From the NCBI GenBank assembly GCA_037349315.1, contig JBAIAC010000027.1, positions 20,376,501-20,440,500 on the forward strand: a stretch of DNA of 64,000 nt, in the 5' to 3' direction. Positions 1 through 9,372 of the stretch are shown one piece after another. The stretch comes from Chelydra serpentina. Its lineage: Eukaryota > Chordata > Testudines > Chelydridae. The notes beneath the pieces are model-generated. The model was not told where the DNA came from. It made no database searches and saw only the letters and a list, made by a program, of their open reading frames with translations. The number at the start of each line of letters is the position of its first letter. Position 1 is the first letter of the stretch. Made by a program: the position numbers and the translations under genes.

Positions 1-647
1 CAGAAACCTCCCCCAAAGCTGTGCCTTGTTTTTCTGCAGGGGAGTTGTGACGTATGGCTAGAAAGGGTTAAACATCCTGCAAAATAAATAACCCTCAAAA
101 GACATGTAGGGAGATAATGTTTGTGGTTTTGTGTATTTACATATGTATGACTCGGGTTGACAATGTAATCAACAGTCCCTGTCTATGCTGTAGTCTGATA
201 TCATTGAAACGAATTGTAAACACGGGATATCTTGGTATTCATCTCTCTTTGAAATGTACTGTGAATGGTGGAGGAACAAGCAAATGGCCTTATGTTAATT
301 TGTATAGCTAAGTAGAGGTGATGGACCACTTCAAAGTCATCCTTTTGTTCCCGGAGGAAATCCCAACTTGTCAAAGAGGACATGAAATTGTATAAAAGAT
401 CCTTGGGTCCTGATTCGAAGTTTGAGTCACAAGATTGAGGTCCTAGTTATGCTGGTACGCCCTGAATATGAGATTTGAACATTGGACTGAATTCTAAAGG
501 AACTCTTTGCAATTACAAAGCTCACCAGCTCGGCTATGAATCTGCACCTCAATGAATTGAACTCATGTCTGTCTGTATACTGATCTTTTAACCAGACTCT
601 CGCTCTCTTTTGTTTTTTAATAAGTTTTAGTTTAGTTAATAAGACTA
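1..647. other. Intergenic DNA, no recognised feature
   Basis: AT-moderate sequence with only short chance reading frames. I see no exon, RNA gene or clear repeat family before the SINE that begins near 648. Confidence 0.5.
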
Positions 648-828
648 AGGGGGAGGGATAGCTCAGTGGTTTGAGCATTGGCCTGCTAAACCCAGAGTTG
701 GGAGTTCAATCTTTGAGGGGACCATTTAGGGATCTGGGCCAAAAATTGGGGATTGGTCCTGCTTTGAGCAGGGGGTTGGACTAGATGACCTCCTCAGGTC
801 CCTTCCAACCCTGATATTCTATTCTATG
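648..828 (+). mobile_element. tRNA-derived SINE with CR1-like tail, copy 1
   Basis: The 5' part resembles a tRNA gene: an A-box-like stretch (TAGCTCAGTGGTTTGAGCA) and a B-box-like stretch (AGTTCAATCT) about 35 bases later. The 3' part (GGTTGGACTAGATGACCTCC then CCCTTCCAACCCTGATATTCT) matches the CR1 LINE 3' end seen at 56320-56442. This is the structure of the cryptodiran turtle SINEs, which are copied by CR1 machinery that recognises the shared tail. Base changes in the B box suggest it is not a recent insert. Confidence 0.85.
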
Positions 829-3417
829 AATTGGCTGTAGCGTGTGTTTGGGTAAGATCTGAAACTTTCATTAACCTGGGAGAAAATGTGTCCGATCCTT
901 TGGAATTGGTAGAACCTTTTCTTTTATATGATGAAATAAGATTTTCAGAAATCATCATATTTGATGTGGATACCTGGATAAAGGCCTGAGGCTGGATCAC
1001 TTTAAGGGAACTGTGTTGTTTGGACTTCTGAGTAACCAGTGAGGTAATGAAGCTGTTTTATGCTGGCTTGGTAAATCTAAGTACTGGAATATCCACCAGC
1101 TTTATGGGGTTTGGCTGCCCCATTCTGTCCAGTTCACCCTAATTAAGTGACCACAGCTGGCTCCCCACTAGGACCCCGGTGACAGGAGTCCTTCAGATTA
1201 GTCTACCCCACCCCCACCAAGCCAGTGGGATAACTGGGGTTTGCCTGTGTGCAGGCTCCGGGACAGCAGCAAGAACGTGGTTGAAGAGACACAAATGAGG
1301 ATCAACCCAGCACTGCAGCCTAACTGGAGATGCCAGACCTCTCCCCGCCCCCCGGCCCTCCATCACCAAACGGGGATCAGTTATGGAGCTCAAGAGGGGA
1401 GTCCTCGTATGTATCTGTCCATGGGACAGATATTTCCTGTGGGGCAGAGTCTGATGCCTGAACATTGCCTGTTTCGCTGTGCTGCCCCCCATGCTGGTAC
1501 CGCCAGGATTGCTGTATATTTGTTAGTCTAACCAGGGGAGAGAAGCCACGGGGAGGAGACATGGCTTTGTGTTGACTCTTCTAAGTCAGCACATGTACAG
1601 CAAGCCAGGCAGGCAGTAAGGGGCTAGTCAACACACGGGCTTTGCTGACACAGCTATACCAACACAGCTCTGTTGGCAGACCCCCCAATGGGGAAGCGTC
1701 TAGGACAAAGTGGAAATTTTCTGTAATGGTTTTATGAATGGAATGCACGGCAAGGACTTGCTGGTCACTGTCATCTCTGTGACAAGATCGGAGGAGGCGG
1801 GTGTGCGCTGAAGTGCCCTTGCCGTGAAACGCACTGCAAAACCCCCAAACTGTGTTTTCTCAGACAACATCTGCTCAGTGTGCTGCAGCAGCCCAAAAAG
1901 CGAACAGAACCTTAGGAACCATTAGGAAAGGGATAGATAATAAGACAGAAAATATAATATAATATAAAGTTTATGTGCATTACATTTTATTCCTTAAGAA
2001 ATCATCTGGCTCTCTCCCTCGGCGGTTTGACTCTGCGTGATGATTCCTGAAAGCACTGTGCTTCGTAGACTGAATTTCAGGGGGAAAGGGGGTTTATTAG
2101 TCATACCTAACACCATCTCTGCACCCGTGACAGCTGTCCACCCAGGAAGTGCAGCAGTTAAAAGAATCTCGGTGACTGCAATGGTTTTAACCTTGTGAGA
2201 ATTCAGCTGCATGGGGGAGCTGGCCGTTCAATGTGCATCAGCCCTGATCTCTCGGAAACCACACTGGCAGCGCTTAGAGTACTCCACCCACCCGGGGTGA
2301 CCAGGAGGCTGGCTTACAGGGAGGGAGGCTTCCCCACTATCCCGGGCAGCATGCCAGCACTGGGGCAACGTAGCAGCATGACCTGGGTCCTGTGACGGAA
2401 GGATGCTGTCACATGACTTGCCCACATCGCCCGGGGGACTGATTCTATAGCTCTGCTCTTCCAACCCCTTGGGGAAACCCCGTTCTTCTACTAAGCCGGC
2501 ACTTGGGCCCTGGAGGAACTGGACAGCCTCCCTATCTCAAGGGCCCAGATGCCCTATGGGCATCCCCTAGGGGGTCCCCCAGCACCACCATATCTCCAGG
2601 GAGAGCTCAGATTTAGCAGCACAGCGCGGAAGGCACAATCACTCTGCTGAGCTCATTATCAGCGTGGGGGTGTATTCACTGCCCTCCTGAGTCAGAGTTT
2701 CCTTGCTGAGTTGATACCCAGCCAGGTTCCTTTTACCCTTATTTGGCCAGTGTGATCCACTGTCGTGTCATCAATGGGGGCTGGAAAGAGCATAGGATTC
2801 TGGCTGCCCACTGGGAGTGGGTTGTGGCTGTGGGGCCACTTTGCCCCTCTCTTCATCTCTGGGTGTGATTCAAAGTGCTGCCGGTCACTCTGAGTGGTCT
2901 GGGAGGCAGCTGTCTGAGAGATCCCCCCCCCACCCTCATCCTGTCGTGGCAGATATGCTGAGAGATTCTGCTGCTAGCCCCTGGGGGTTAAACTCTCTGG
3001 GGGTTAAGTAGGACTTACTCATTGAGCATCCTGGTCTATGAAACTTGCTGTCTGCCAGAACACACGTCTGTCAGCCTTCAGAGCATGGTCTATCCGTCTG
3101 GGTCTGTGATGTATACTGTGATGGTAGGAGTCACCAGGTGGCACTGTTATACATAGTCATACAAATGCTGTTTTTGGCTTAGTGTGCAAGCAAGTTTTTA
3201 GACTTTGGAGAAATGCCGCATTGTTGTGAATTTTGTTATGGAGAGGTCCGTGGAGAGACGCTGTGGCCAGTAACAGAGAATTTGAGCTTTTACTTATTCT
3301 GACTCTTTGAAGGCAGATTTTAGGACAGAATAGCTTCCTGGGAACTAGGCATTGGTGTAGGACTGAGATTCCCAGAAGAAGAGTGCCTGCCTAGTGTTGT
3401 GACCAGCTCTGTTCCAG
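829..3417. other. Intergenic DNA, no gene recognised
   Basis: Reading frames of 60-100 codons occur on both strands (for example 1241-1531 and 2228-2464) but show no recognisable domain or splice context. A short stretch near 1630-1700 resembles the interior of the Harbinger-like MITEs found elsewhere. There is a short TATAA-rich run near 1950-1970. Confidence 0.5.
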
Positions 3418-3485
3418 CAGTGTTGTAGCTGTGTCGGTCACAGGATACTAGAGAGACATTTAGTGAGCTGGATGAGGTACACCAC
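3418..3485 (-). mobile_element. Penelope-like element 3'-end fragment
   Basis: The stretch (GTTGTAGCTGTGTCGGTCAC, then GGATACTAGAGAGACA) matches the outer 3' end of the PLE-derived repeat at 31630-31770, in the same antisense orientation. Only the outermost 60-70 bases are present, so no ribozyme core or coding part is retained. Confidence 0.5.
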
Positions 3486-5241
3486 ATGTTGTGATAGGCA
3501 TGTGTAGGACCTATGGATCGTGAAAGGTGTGTTGTGGGAGGTATTAACTATATACAAAAATCCTACAGATCACCTACCTTCATCGATCCAGTAACCACCC
3601 TAAACACACCAAGAAATCTGTAACCTACAGCCAGGCACTCAGATGTAGTTAGTCGTTGGCTGTGTGTGTGTTCTTTTTGTGTATGCTGTCCCAGCCCTGC
3701 GCTGATAGCTGATACAGCAGATCTCGTTCAAACTGCCCACAAAAACCACAAGACTTGGTTTGTAGCAATACCTGTGATAAATGAAGAGGGGGGTAGCTCC
3801 CTTTTATGGACACCCAGCCAGCTGCTTTCTTGATATAAAGATCATATCTATACCAAACTGATATCATATACAAGAGGGATGTGTCCTAGTCTATGATAAA
3901 AACACTTCGATCTTTCTGGTTACTTTTCCCCTAGATTTACAATCTACCATTTGCAGTATATTTACAATTTGTAATTACAGACTTGTATCAAATATTCTGT
4001 ACCAGGTACAATCATTAACTTATATACATCTTTTGAAACACAGTATAAAACAAAACAGGATAGAATATTAAAGTCAAATAAAAGTTATAAAGCTGCCTAT
4101 GTAAACACACTTTGAGGTAATAAACATTTTATGGCTATAAAGCCACATTTACCTTCTCTGATATTTGCTTGTCCTTGGAAAACAAGGTAAAAACCTCCTA
4201 AAATTCCTTTGGCTAGCTTGAATGTTTCATATAATGAAATAAACAAAACATATATGCACGTGAGGAACGTTTCTCAAAGCACCATATGTATGAAAGCAAT
4301 GTGAAAAACATCGTAAGCGTCAGTAAAGGCGCAGGCAAGTTGAATGACCCAATATTTCAAAATCTGTATTCATTTCATTTTTATATCAATATTAAGGTCT
4401 CTCCCTCTGGTGGGCCAGGGGAGCTGGGGAGGGAAAGGAGGCAGGGGTGGTTCTTTCACTGCCTGCCGTGTGACTTTGGGTGTCTTAATGCCACGTTGCT
4501 GTCATTCAGCGCTCTGACATCAGTGTGCCACCCTGGCTTCCATCAGCCTAGTTACTCCTTGCAGGGTGACCTCAACAATCCCTTCTGATCCCGAGTCGCC
4601 CCAACTCTACCAGGCACTTGGAGTTTTCCCCTCTGGTTCGTCACCCCGGAAAGGAGTGAAACCCGCCCCCAGCTGTCAGCTCAGTTTGGCGCCCACGCTC
4701 CACACAGTTTGTGCAGCGGAGACCTGCTTTGAGGTAAAACTAAACACAAAGTGTCTTTGATAGAAACATGCGCTTTGGAGATAAACTTGTGAGGGAAAGC
4801 AGACACAGACCGGTTACCCGGGAAATACACATAACGCGCAATCTTGGGCGTTACACTGCTATATTAGCTAAATTCCCTTTTCTGCTCCAAGTTACTCCGG
4901 CCTCTGAACAGCTTCCCAGCATGCCCTCTGACTAGAGGGGATCCCCGGACAGCACCCCACTTAGATGCTGGCCCTGAGTTTCTGGAGAGCCTGCACTTCA
5001 AATCCCTTCTCTTTTAACAGGGTTTGCAGGGGTTTTTCAGACTCTCTGGTCATTCCGGGTTTTTACACAGAGCAGAGGGTTCCGAGACGGGGTTTTCTTT
5101 GCAGTTGCAAGCTGTGATCATCCTCCTTTGTCTCTTCCTGGCTGGACAATGCTAGGTGCTTAGAGCCAGTTTCATGTAAACAGCTGGCCTGGGCAGTGCC
5201 TGCCCTGCCTGGTTGTCTCACCACACTGCTGGGAGGTGATG
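3486..5241. other. Intergenic DNA, no gene recognised
   Basis: Mixed AT-rich (3890-4320) and GC-richer (4400-4760, 5200-5240) unique-looking sequence. Frames at 4286-4588 and 5063-5245 have no recognisable features. Nothing else can be supported here. Confidence 0.5.
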
Positions 5242-5249
5242 CCATAGTT

Positions 5250-5588
5250 CAGGGGTGGGCAAACTTTTTGGCCCGAGGGCCACATCTGGGTGGGAAATTG
5301 CATGCAGGGCCATTACTTAGGGCTGGGGCAGGGGGTTGGGGTGTGGGAGGGGGTGCGGTGTGCAGGAAGGGGCTCAGGGCAACTGGTTGGGGCCGCGGAG
5401 GGGTGACAGCGGCATCACGCTACTAAGGCAGGCTCCCTGCCTTCCCCATGCCCCGCACCGCTCCCGGAAGCACCATGTCCCTGCGGGCCCGAAGGCCCAC
5501 CTGAAGCTCCCATTGGCAATCCCGCGGACTGGATCCAGAGCCCTGAGGGGCCAGATCCGGCCCGCGGGCCGTAGTTTGCCCACCCCTG
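5250..5588. mobile_element. hAT-type non-autonomous transposon with 8-bp duplication
   Basis: Terminal inverted repeats begin CAGGGGTGGGCAAAC and end GTTTGCCCACCCCTG. They are flanked by an 8-bp direct duplication, CCATAGTT (5242-5249) and CCGTAGTT (5589-5596), differing by one base. An 8-bp duplication and CAGGG...CCCTG-type ends are typical of the hAT superfamily. The interior is GC-rich and non-coding. The reading frames inside it (5336-5719 and its antisense partner) are incidental. Confidence 0.9.
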
Positions 5589-6343
5589 CCGTAGTTGCCC
5601 TACAGTTACAATTACAATGTTCTACTCATGCACACATCCATTACCATAACCTGGGTACAGATCTCCTGATGCCCGCCAAGATCAGGACATTACAAGCTTT
5701 CATAAAAGACCTTACTTGACATATTTTTATACACAATAACATTGTCTACAAGCAGTGGATTCAATTTAGGGTTGCCATGAGGGCTGTCAATTAATCGCCA
5801 TTAACTCAAGCGATTAATTCAAAAACATTTATTGTGATTTAAAATATTAATCCCAATTAATTGCAGTTTCAATCATACTGTTAATAATAGAATACCAATT
5901 GAAATGTATTAAATATTTTTAGATATTTTTTACATTTTCAAATATATTGATTTCTATTACAACACAGAATACAAAGTGCACAGTGCTCACGTTACATTAT
6001 TTTTTATTACAAATATTTGCACTGTAAAAAAGGTAAACAAAAGAAATAGTATTTTTCAATTCACTTCATACACGTACTGTAGTGCAATCTCTTTATCTTG
6101 AAAGTGCAACTTACAAATGTAGATTTCTTTTTGTTACATAACTGCTCTCAGAAACAAAACAATGTAAAACAAGTCCACTCAGTCCTACTTCTTGTTCAGC
6201 TAATCGCTAAGACAAACAAGTTTGTTTGTATTTACAGGAGATAATGCTGCCCGCTTCTTATTTACAATGTCAACTGAAAGTGAGAACAGGCATTAGCATG
6301 GCACTTTTGTAGCCGGCGTTGCAAGATATTTACGTGCCAGACA

Positions 6344-6735
6344 TAGGCACCGACTTTAGTCGGTGCCGGTGGATGCTCGTGCCCCCGGCCCCGCCCCAAC
6401 TCCACCCCCGCCCCCAATCCACCCCTTCCCCAAATCCCCGCCCCCGCCTCCTCCCCCAAGCACGCTATATCCCCCCTTGGGAGGGAGGAAGGCGGTGAGA
6501 AGCAGCAGAGCACCCACCGGGCCCAGCAGCTCCCCGCCAGCCCCCCCGCACCCAGCTAACCTCTCCGCCTCCCGAGGCTCCACCCAACGCCAAGCCACTT
6601 TTCCTGGCTCTCAGGCTTCCCACGCGCCAACTGTTTGGCGGCGCGCGGCACGCCTGGGAGGGAGGGAGGGGGAAAAGCGCAGCAGCGGCGCCTCGGTGGA
6701 GGGGTATGGGAAGGAGGCGAAGGCGGAGCCAGAGG
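6344..6735. mobile_element. GC-rich insertion inside the hAT element
   Basis: Composition changes sharply from AT-rich to very C-rich between the left arm and the transposase remnant. The left edge (TAGGCACCGACTTT) resembles the terminal repeat of the hAT MITE at 25010-25369, TAGGCGCCGACTT. A matching right terminus was not found, so the insert may be truncated or of another type. The long proline-rich and glycine-rich frames over it (6356-6755) are composition artefacts. Confidence 0.5.
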
Positions 6736-6927
6736 ACATGCTTCCATGTTGTTGATGCTCCTTAAAAAAAATATGTTCATTAAATGTGTGACTGAACTCC
6801 TTGGGGGAGAATTGTATGCCTCTGGCTCTGTGTTTTACCCGCATTCTGCCAAATATTTCATGTTATTGCCGTCTCGGATGATGACCCAGCACATGTTGTT
6901 CATTTTAAGAACACTTGCACTGCAGAT

Positions 6928-7428
6928 TTGACAAAACACAAAGGTACCAATGTGAGATTTCTAAAGATAGCTACAGCACTCGACCCAAGATTTAAGAATC
7001 TGAAGTGCCTTCCAAAATCTAAGAGGGACGAGGTGTGGAGCATGCTTTCAGAAGTCTTAAAAGAGCAACACTCCAAGGCAGAAACTACAGAACCCGAACT
7101 ACCAAAAGAGAAAATCAACTTTCTGCTGGTGTCATCTGACTCACATGATGACAATGAACATGCATCGGTCTGCACTGCTTTGGATCGTTATCAAGCAAAA
7201 CCCGTCATCAGCCTGTACATATGTCCTCTGGAATGGTGGGCGAAGCATGAAGGGACATATGAATCTTTAGTGCATCTGGCACATAAATATCTTGCGAGAC
7301 CAGATACAACAGTGCTGAGCGAATGCCTGTTCTCACTTTCAGGTGACATTGTAAACAAGAAGTGAGCAGCGTTATCTCCTGCAGATGTAAACAAACTTGT
7401 TTGTCTGAGCGATTGGCTGAACAAGAAG
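6928..7428 (+). pseudogene. hAT transposase C-terminal fragment
   Basis: An open frame of 145 codons (to the stop at 7363-7365) encodes features of the hAT transposase C-terminus. These are a DPRFK stretch near codons 18-22, then EWW near codon 101 and SECLFSLSGDIVNKK at the end, matching the hATC dimerisation region where ERLFS is the usual core. The frame ends where AAGAAG is followed by TGA. Downstream in the same frame the similarity continues (ALSP..VNKLVCLSDWLNKK) to a TAG near 7430, so the TGA looks like a CGA or CGG-type codon lost by CpG decay. The antisense copy of this stretch in the left arm still reads CGG at this point. The N-terminal zinc finger and the catalytic DDE parts are absent. 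Confidence 0.85.
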
Positions 7429-7962
7429 TAGGCCTGAGAGGACTTTCTAGGCTCTAAAGTTTTACATTGTTTTATGTTTGAGTCCAGTTATGTTATGTAC
7501 ATAATTCTACATTTGTACGTTCAACTTTCATGATAAAGAGATCGCACGACAGTCCTCTTTTCTTTTTTACAGTGCTGTAAACTTTGTATTCTGTGTTGTA
7601 ACTGAAAATCAATATATTTGAAAAAAGTGGAAAACATCCAAAACTATTTAAATAAATGGTTCTATTATTGTTTAAGAGCGCAATTAATCACAACTCATTT
7701 TTTAAATTACTTGACAGCCCAAGTTGCCACCTTTCTAATGACTGGTAATTATCAGACTGTCAAGTTCCTGCCTCTTCCCCCAAGGTCCCATCCTTGTTCC
7801 ACCTCTTCCTTGAAGGCTCTGCCCCTTCTCCGCCTCTTCCCCCTGCCCCTCCCCCTGATAAAAAAAACCAGACATCAGGGCTGTCAAATGGCACCCGGTG
7901 ACACAAGCCAAAACCTGGGCTGTCCAGGTGAAACCTAGACGAGTGGCAACCCTAATGCAATA

Positions 7963-8612
7963 CTTATGGGAAGGGTTCAGAACCCCCGTTATCACCTTGA
8001 GGTGTCTGGCCCTTGATTGTCACAGCATGACAGATTGGATGAGGAGCTGGGGGGGTATTGGGAACCAGTAGGGTAGGTGGGATACAGATCTGATAAGGAG
8101 GGAGGATGTGGGTGGAGAACTGGGACTGGCTGGGCACAGAGACGGGGGCATGGACACTGAGATTGGGCAAGGAGCCTGTGGCGGGAGATTGGGGGAGCTA
8201 GGCACATGGGAGATGAGGGGAGGAGGGGGCGACTGGAGGCCAGGCTGAGGAAGAGAGACGGATTGGATGAAGAGCTGGCAGGGGGGAACTGGGACTGACT
8301 GGGCCAGAGACTGAGCCTGGGATGAGAACATGGGACTGGGATGAGGAGGCAGAGACAGGGACAGGTCGGAGGGAATGGGGCAGACGGGGTCACGCTGGGG
8401 AGAAATGGGCAGCGGAGCCAATGCCCACGAGCGCGCACTCCCCTATAGTTGGTGTTGGTTATAATTAGAGGACAAGCCAGCACAGCCATAGCTAAGGGTC
8501 GCCAGCAGATGGCGACCGATTCCTGCCTTTGGGCCGAGGCCCTAGAGCCAGGGCCGGGCCGGTAACCAGCCCAGCCTATCAGTTTGATGTCGCCTTCTGC
8601 AGGTCCAAAGAA
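7963..8612. other. Intergenic G-rich sequence
   Basis: GGGGA- and TGGGA-rich DNA with internal near-repeats of a GGATGAGGAGCTGGGGG-like phrase (8037, 8088, 8268). Antisense frames here (7992-8642, proline- and serine-rich) are composition-driven and show no domain. Confidence 0.4.
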
Positions 8613-8787
8613 GGGGGAGGGATAGTTCAGTGGTTTGAGCATTGGCCTGCTAAACCCAGGGTTGTGAGTTCAATCCTTGAGGATCCATTTGGGGATCTGG
8701 GGCAAAAATTGGGGATTGGTCCTGCTTTGAGCAGGGGGTTGGACTAGATGACCTCCTAAGGTCCCTTCCAACCCTGAGATTCTATGA
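8613..8787 (+). mobile_element. tRNA-derived SINE with CR1-like tail, copy 2
   Basis: Same structure as the copy at 648-828: GGGGGAGGGATAG head, tRNA-like A and B boxes (GAGTTCAATCC is intact here), linker, and the CR1-type tail ending ACCCTGAGATTCTATGA. Near full length. Confidence 0.9.
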
Positions 8788-9119
8788 CAGTGGCCCCAGC
8801 CCCCAGTGGGGCTGTGGGAACGGCCTGTCCCCTCGCCCTGCAGGCAGCAGGGGCCAACAAGACCCTGGGGGTCTCTCTGACATGCACACACTGCCTGGCT
8901 TGGGGACAGAGGGGCTACTGGGGCAGAGGGGATGTTCCAGTGTTTTCCCCAACGGGACAGGGTCACAGGACAGCTCATAGGAGCTGTGGAAATTAACCCT
9001 TTGTGTCCCTCCACTACAAGCCCTAATGGTCTCTCAGATCGCCCTCCCTCTCTCTAAATCCTTTACCCTCCTCTAGCCCCTTTAAGGTGAGGATCTCAAG
9101 GGGCTTCACAAACTATCAT
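8788..9119. other. Intergenic DNA, nothing recognised
   Basis: Unique-looking sequence between the SINE and a MIR-like segment. No coding or repeat feature could be supported. Confidence 0.4.
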
Positions 9120-9285
9120 TAACTGAACCTCGGGCCTCCCCTACCTCGGGACATTTTACATGTAGGGAAACTGAGGCACAGAGCAGTGACATGGTATGGC
9201 TCCCTGGGCCGGGGCATGGTTCAGTGTCACTAGGCAAATCAATCCCAGAGCCAGGAACACAACCCAGGAGTCCTGACCTTGGACG
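9120..9285 (+). mobile_element. MIR/CORE-SINE-like ancient repeat
   Basis: The segment contains a diverged GGGAAACTGAGGCACAGAG phrase followed by a section ending AACCCAGGAGTCCTGACC. This order is typical of MIR or CORE-SINE-related repeats of amniotes. Heavily decayed, so the family is tentative. Confidence 0.5.
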
Positions 9286-9372
9286 TATTCCTCACATGAC
9301 ATAATCTTTAATCAAAGATTAATCTTGAATTCCTGGTGACTTCAGGACAATCCTGGAGGGTTGGCAACCCCA
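9286..9372 (-). mobile_element. Truncated MITE with AACCC terminus
   Basis: An internal self-complementary stretch (AATCTTTAATCAAAGATTAA) is followed by CCAGGACAAT-like sequence and an end GGAGGGTTGGCAACCCC. It resembles the TAGGGTTGCC-ended hAT family, but only one end is visible. Confidence 0.4.

Larger units (their letters stand above)
5779..7722 (+). mobile_element. hAT transposon with ~0.4-0.5 kb inverted repeats
   Basis: The ends carry GGGCTGTCAA and TTGACAGCCC, flanked by the 8-bp duplication GTTGCCAT (5771-5778) and GTTGCCAC (7723-7730). Beyond the short ends, the left arm (about 5786-6305) is the approximate reverse complement of the right arm (about 7313-7715). It includes an antisense copy of the transposase C-terminal coding end. 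The middle holds the C-terminal third of a hAT transposase and a GC-rich inserted segment (about 6344-6735). The arms could fold back as a long hairpin. The 5' and central transposase coding region is missing, so the element is defective. Confidence 0.85.
5767..7954. mobile_element. Outer hAT-type element interrupted by a second hAT
   Basis: The ends read TAGGGTTGCC (from 5767) and GGCAACCCTA (to 7954), a perfect 10-bp inverted repeat. The flanks ATTCAATT and ATGCAATA agree at six of eight positions, consistent with an old 8-bp duplication. Its own sequence is the first few bases plus 7723-7954. The rest was split by insertion of the element at 5779-7722, within 12 bases of its left end. Short and non-coding. 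Confidence 0.75.

Noticed and set aside
648..720. tRNA gene
   Set aside because: A and B boxes are present but the sequence continues into a CR1-like tail and occurs four times, so it is a SINE.
6356..6931. Overlapping proline- and glycine-rich frames on both strands
   Set aside because: They cover the C-rich insertion inside the hAT element and are caused by base composition.
7992..8642. 216-codon antisense frame
   Set aside because: Low-complexity serine/proline composition from a G-rich plus strand; it runs into the antisense of a SINE. No recognisable domain.
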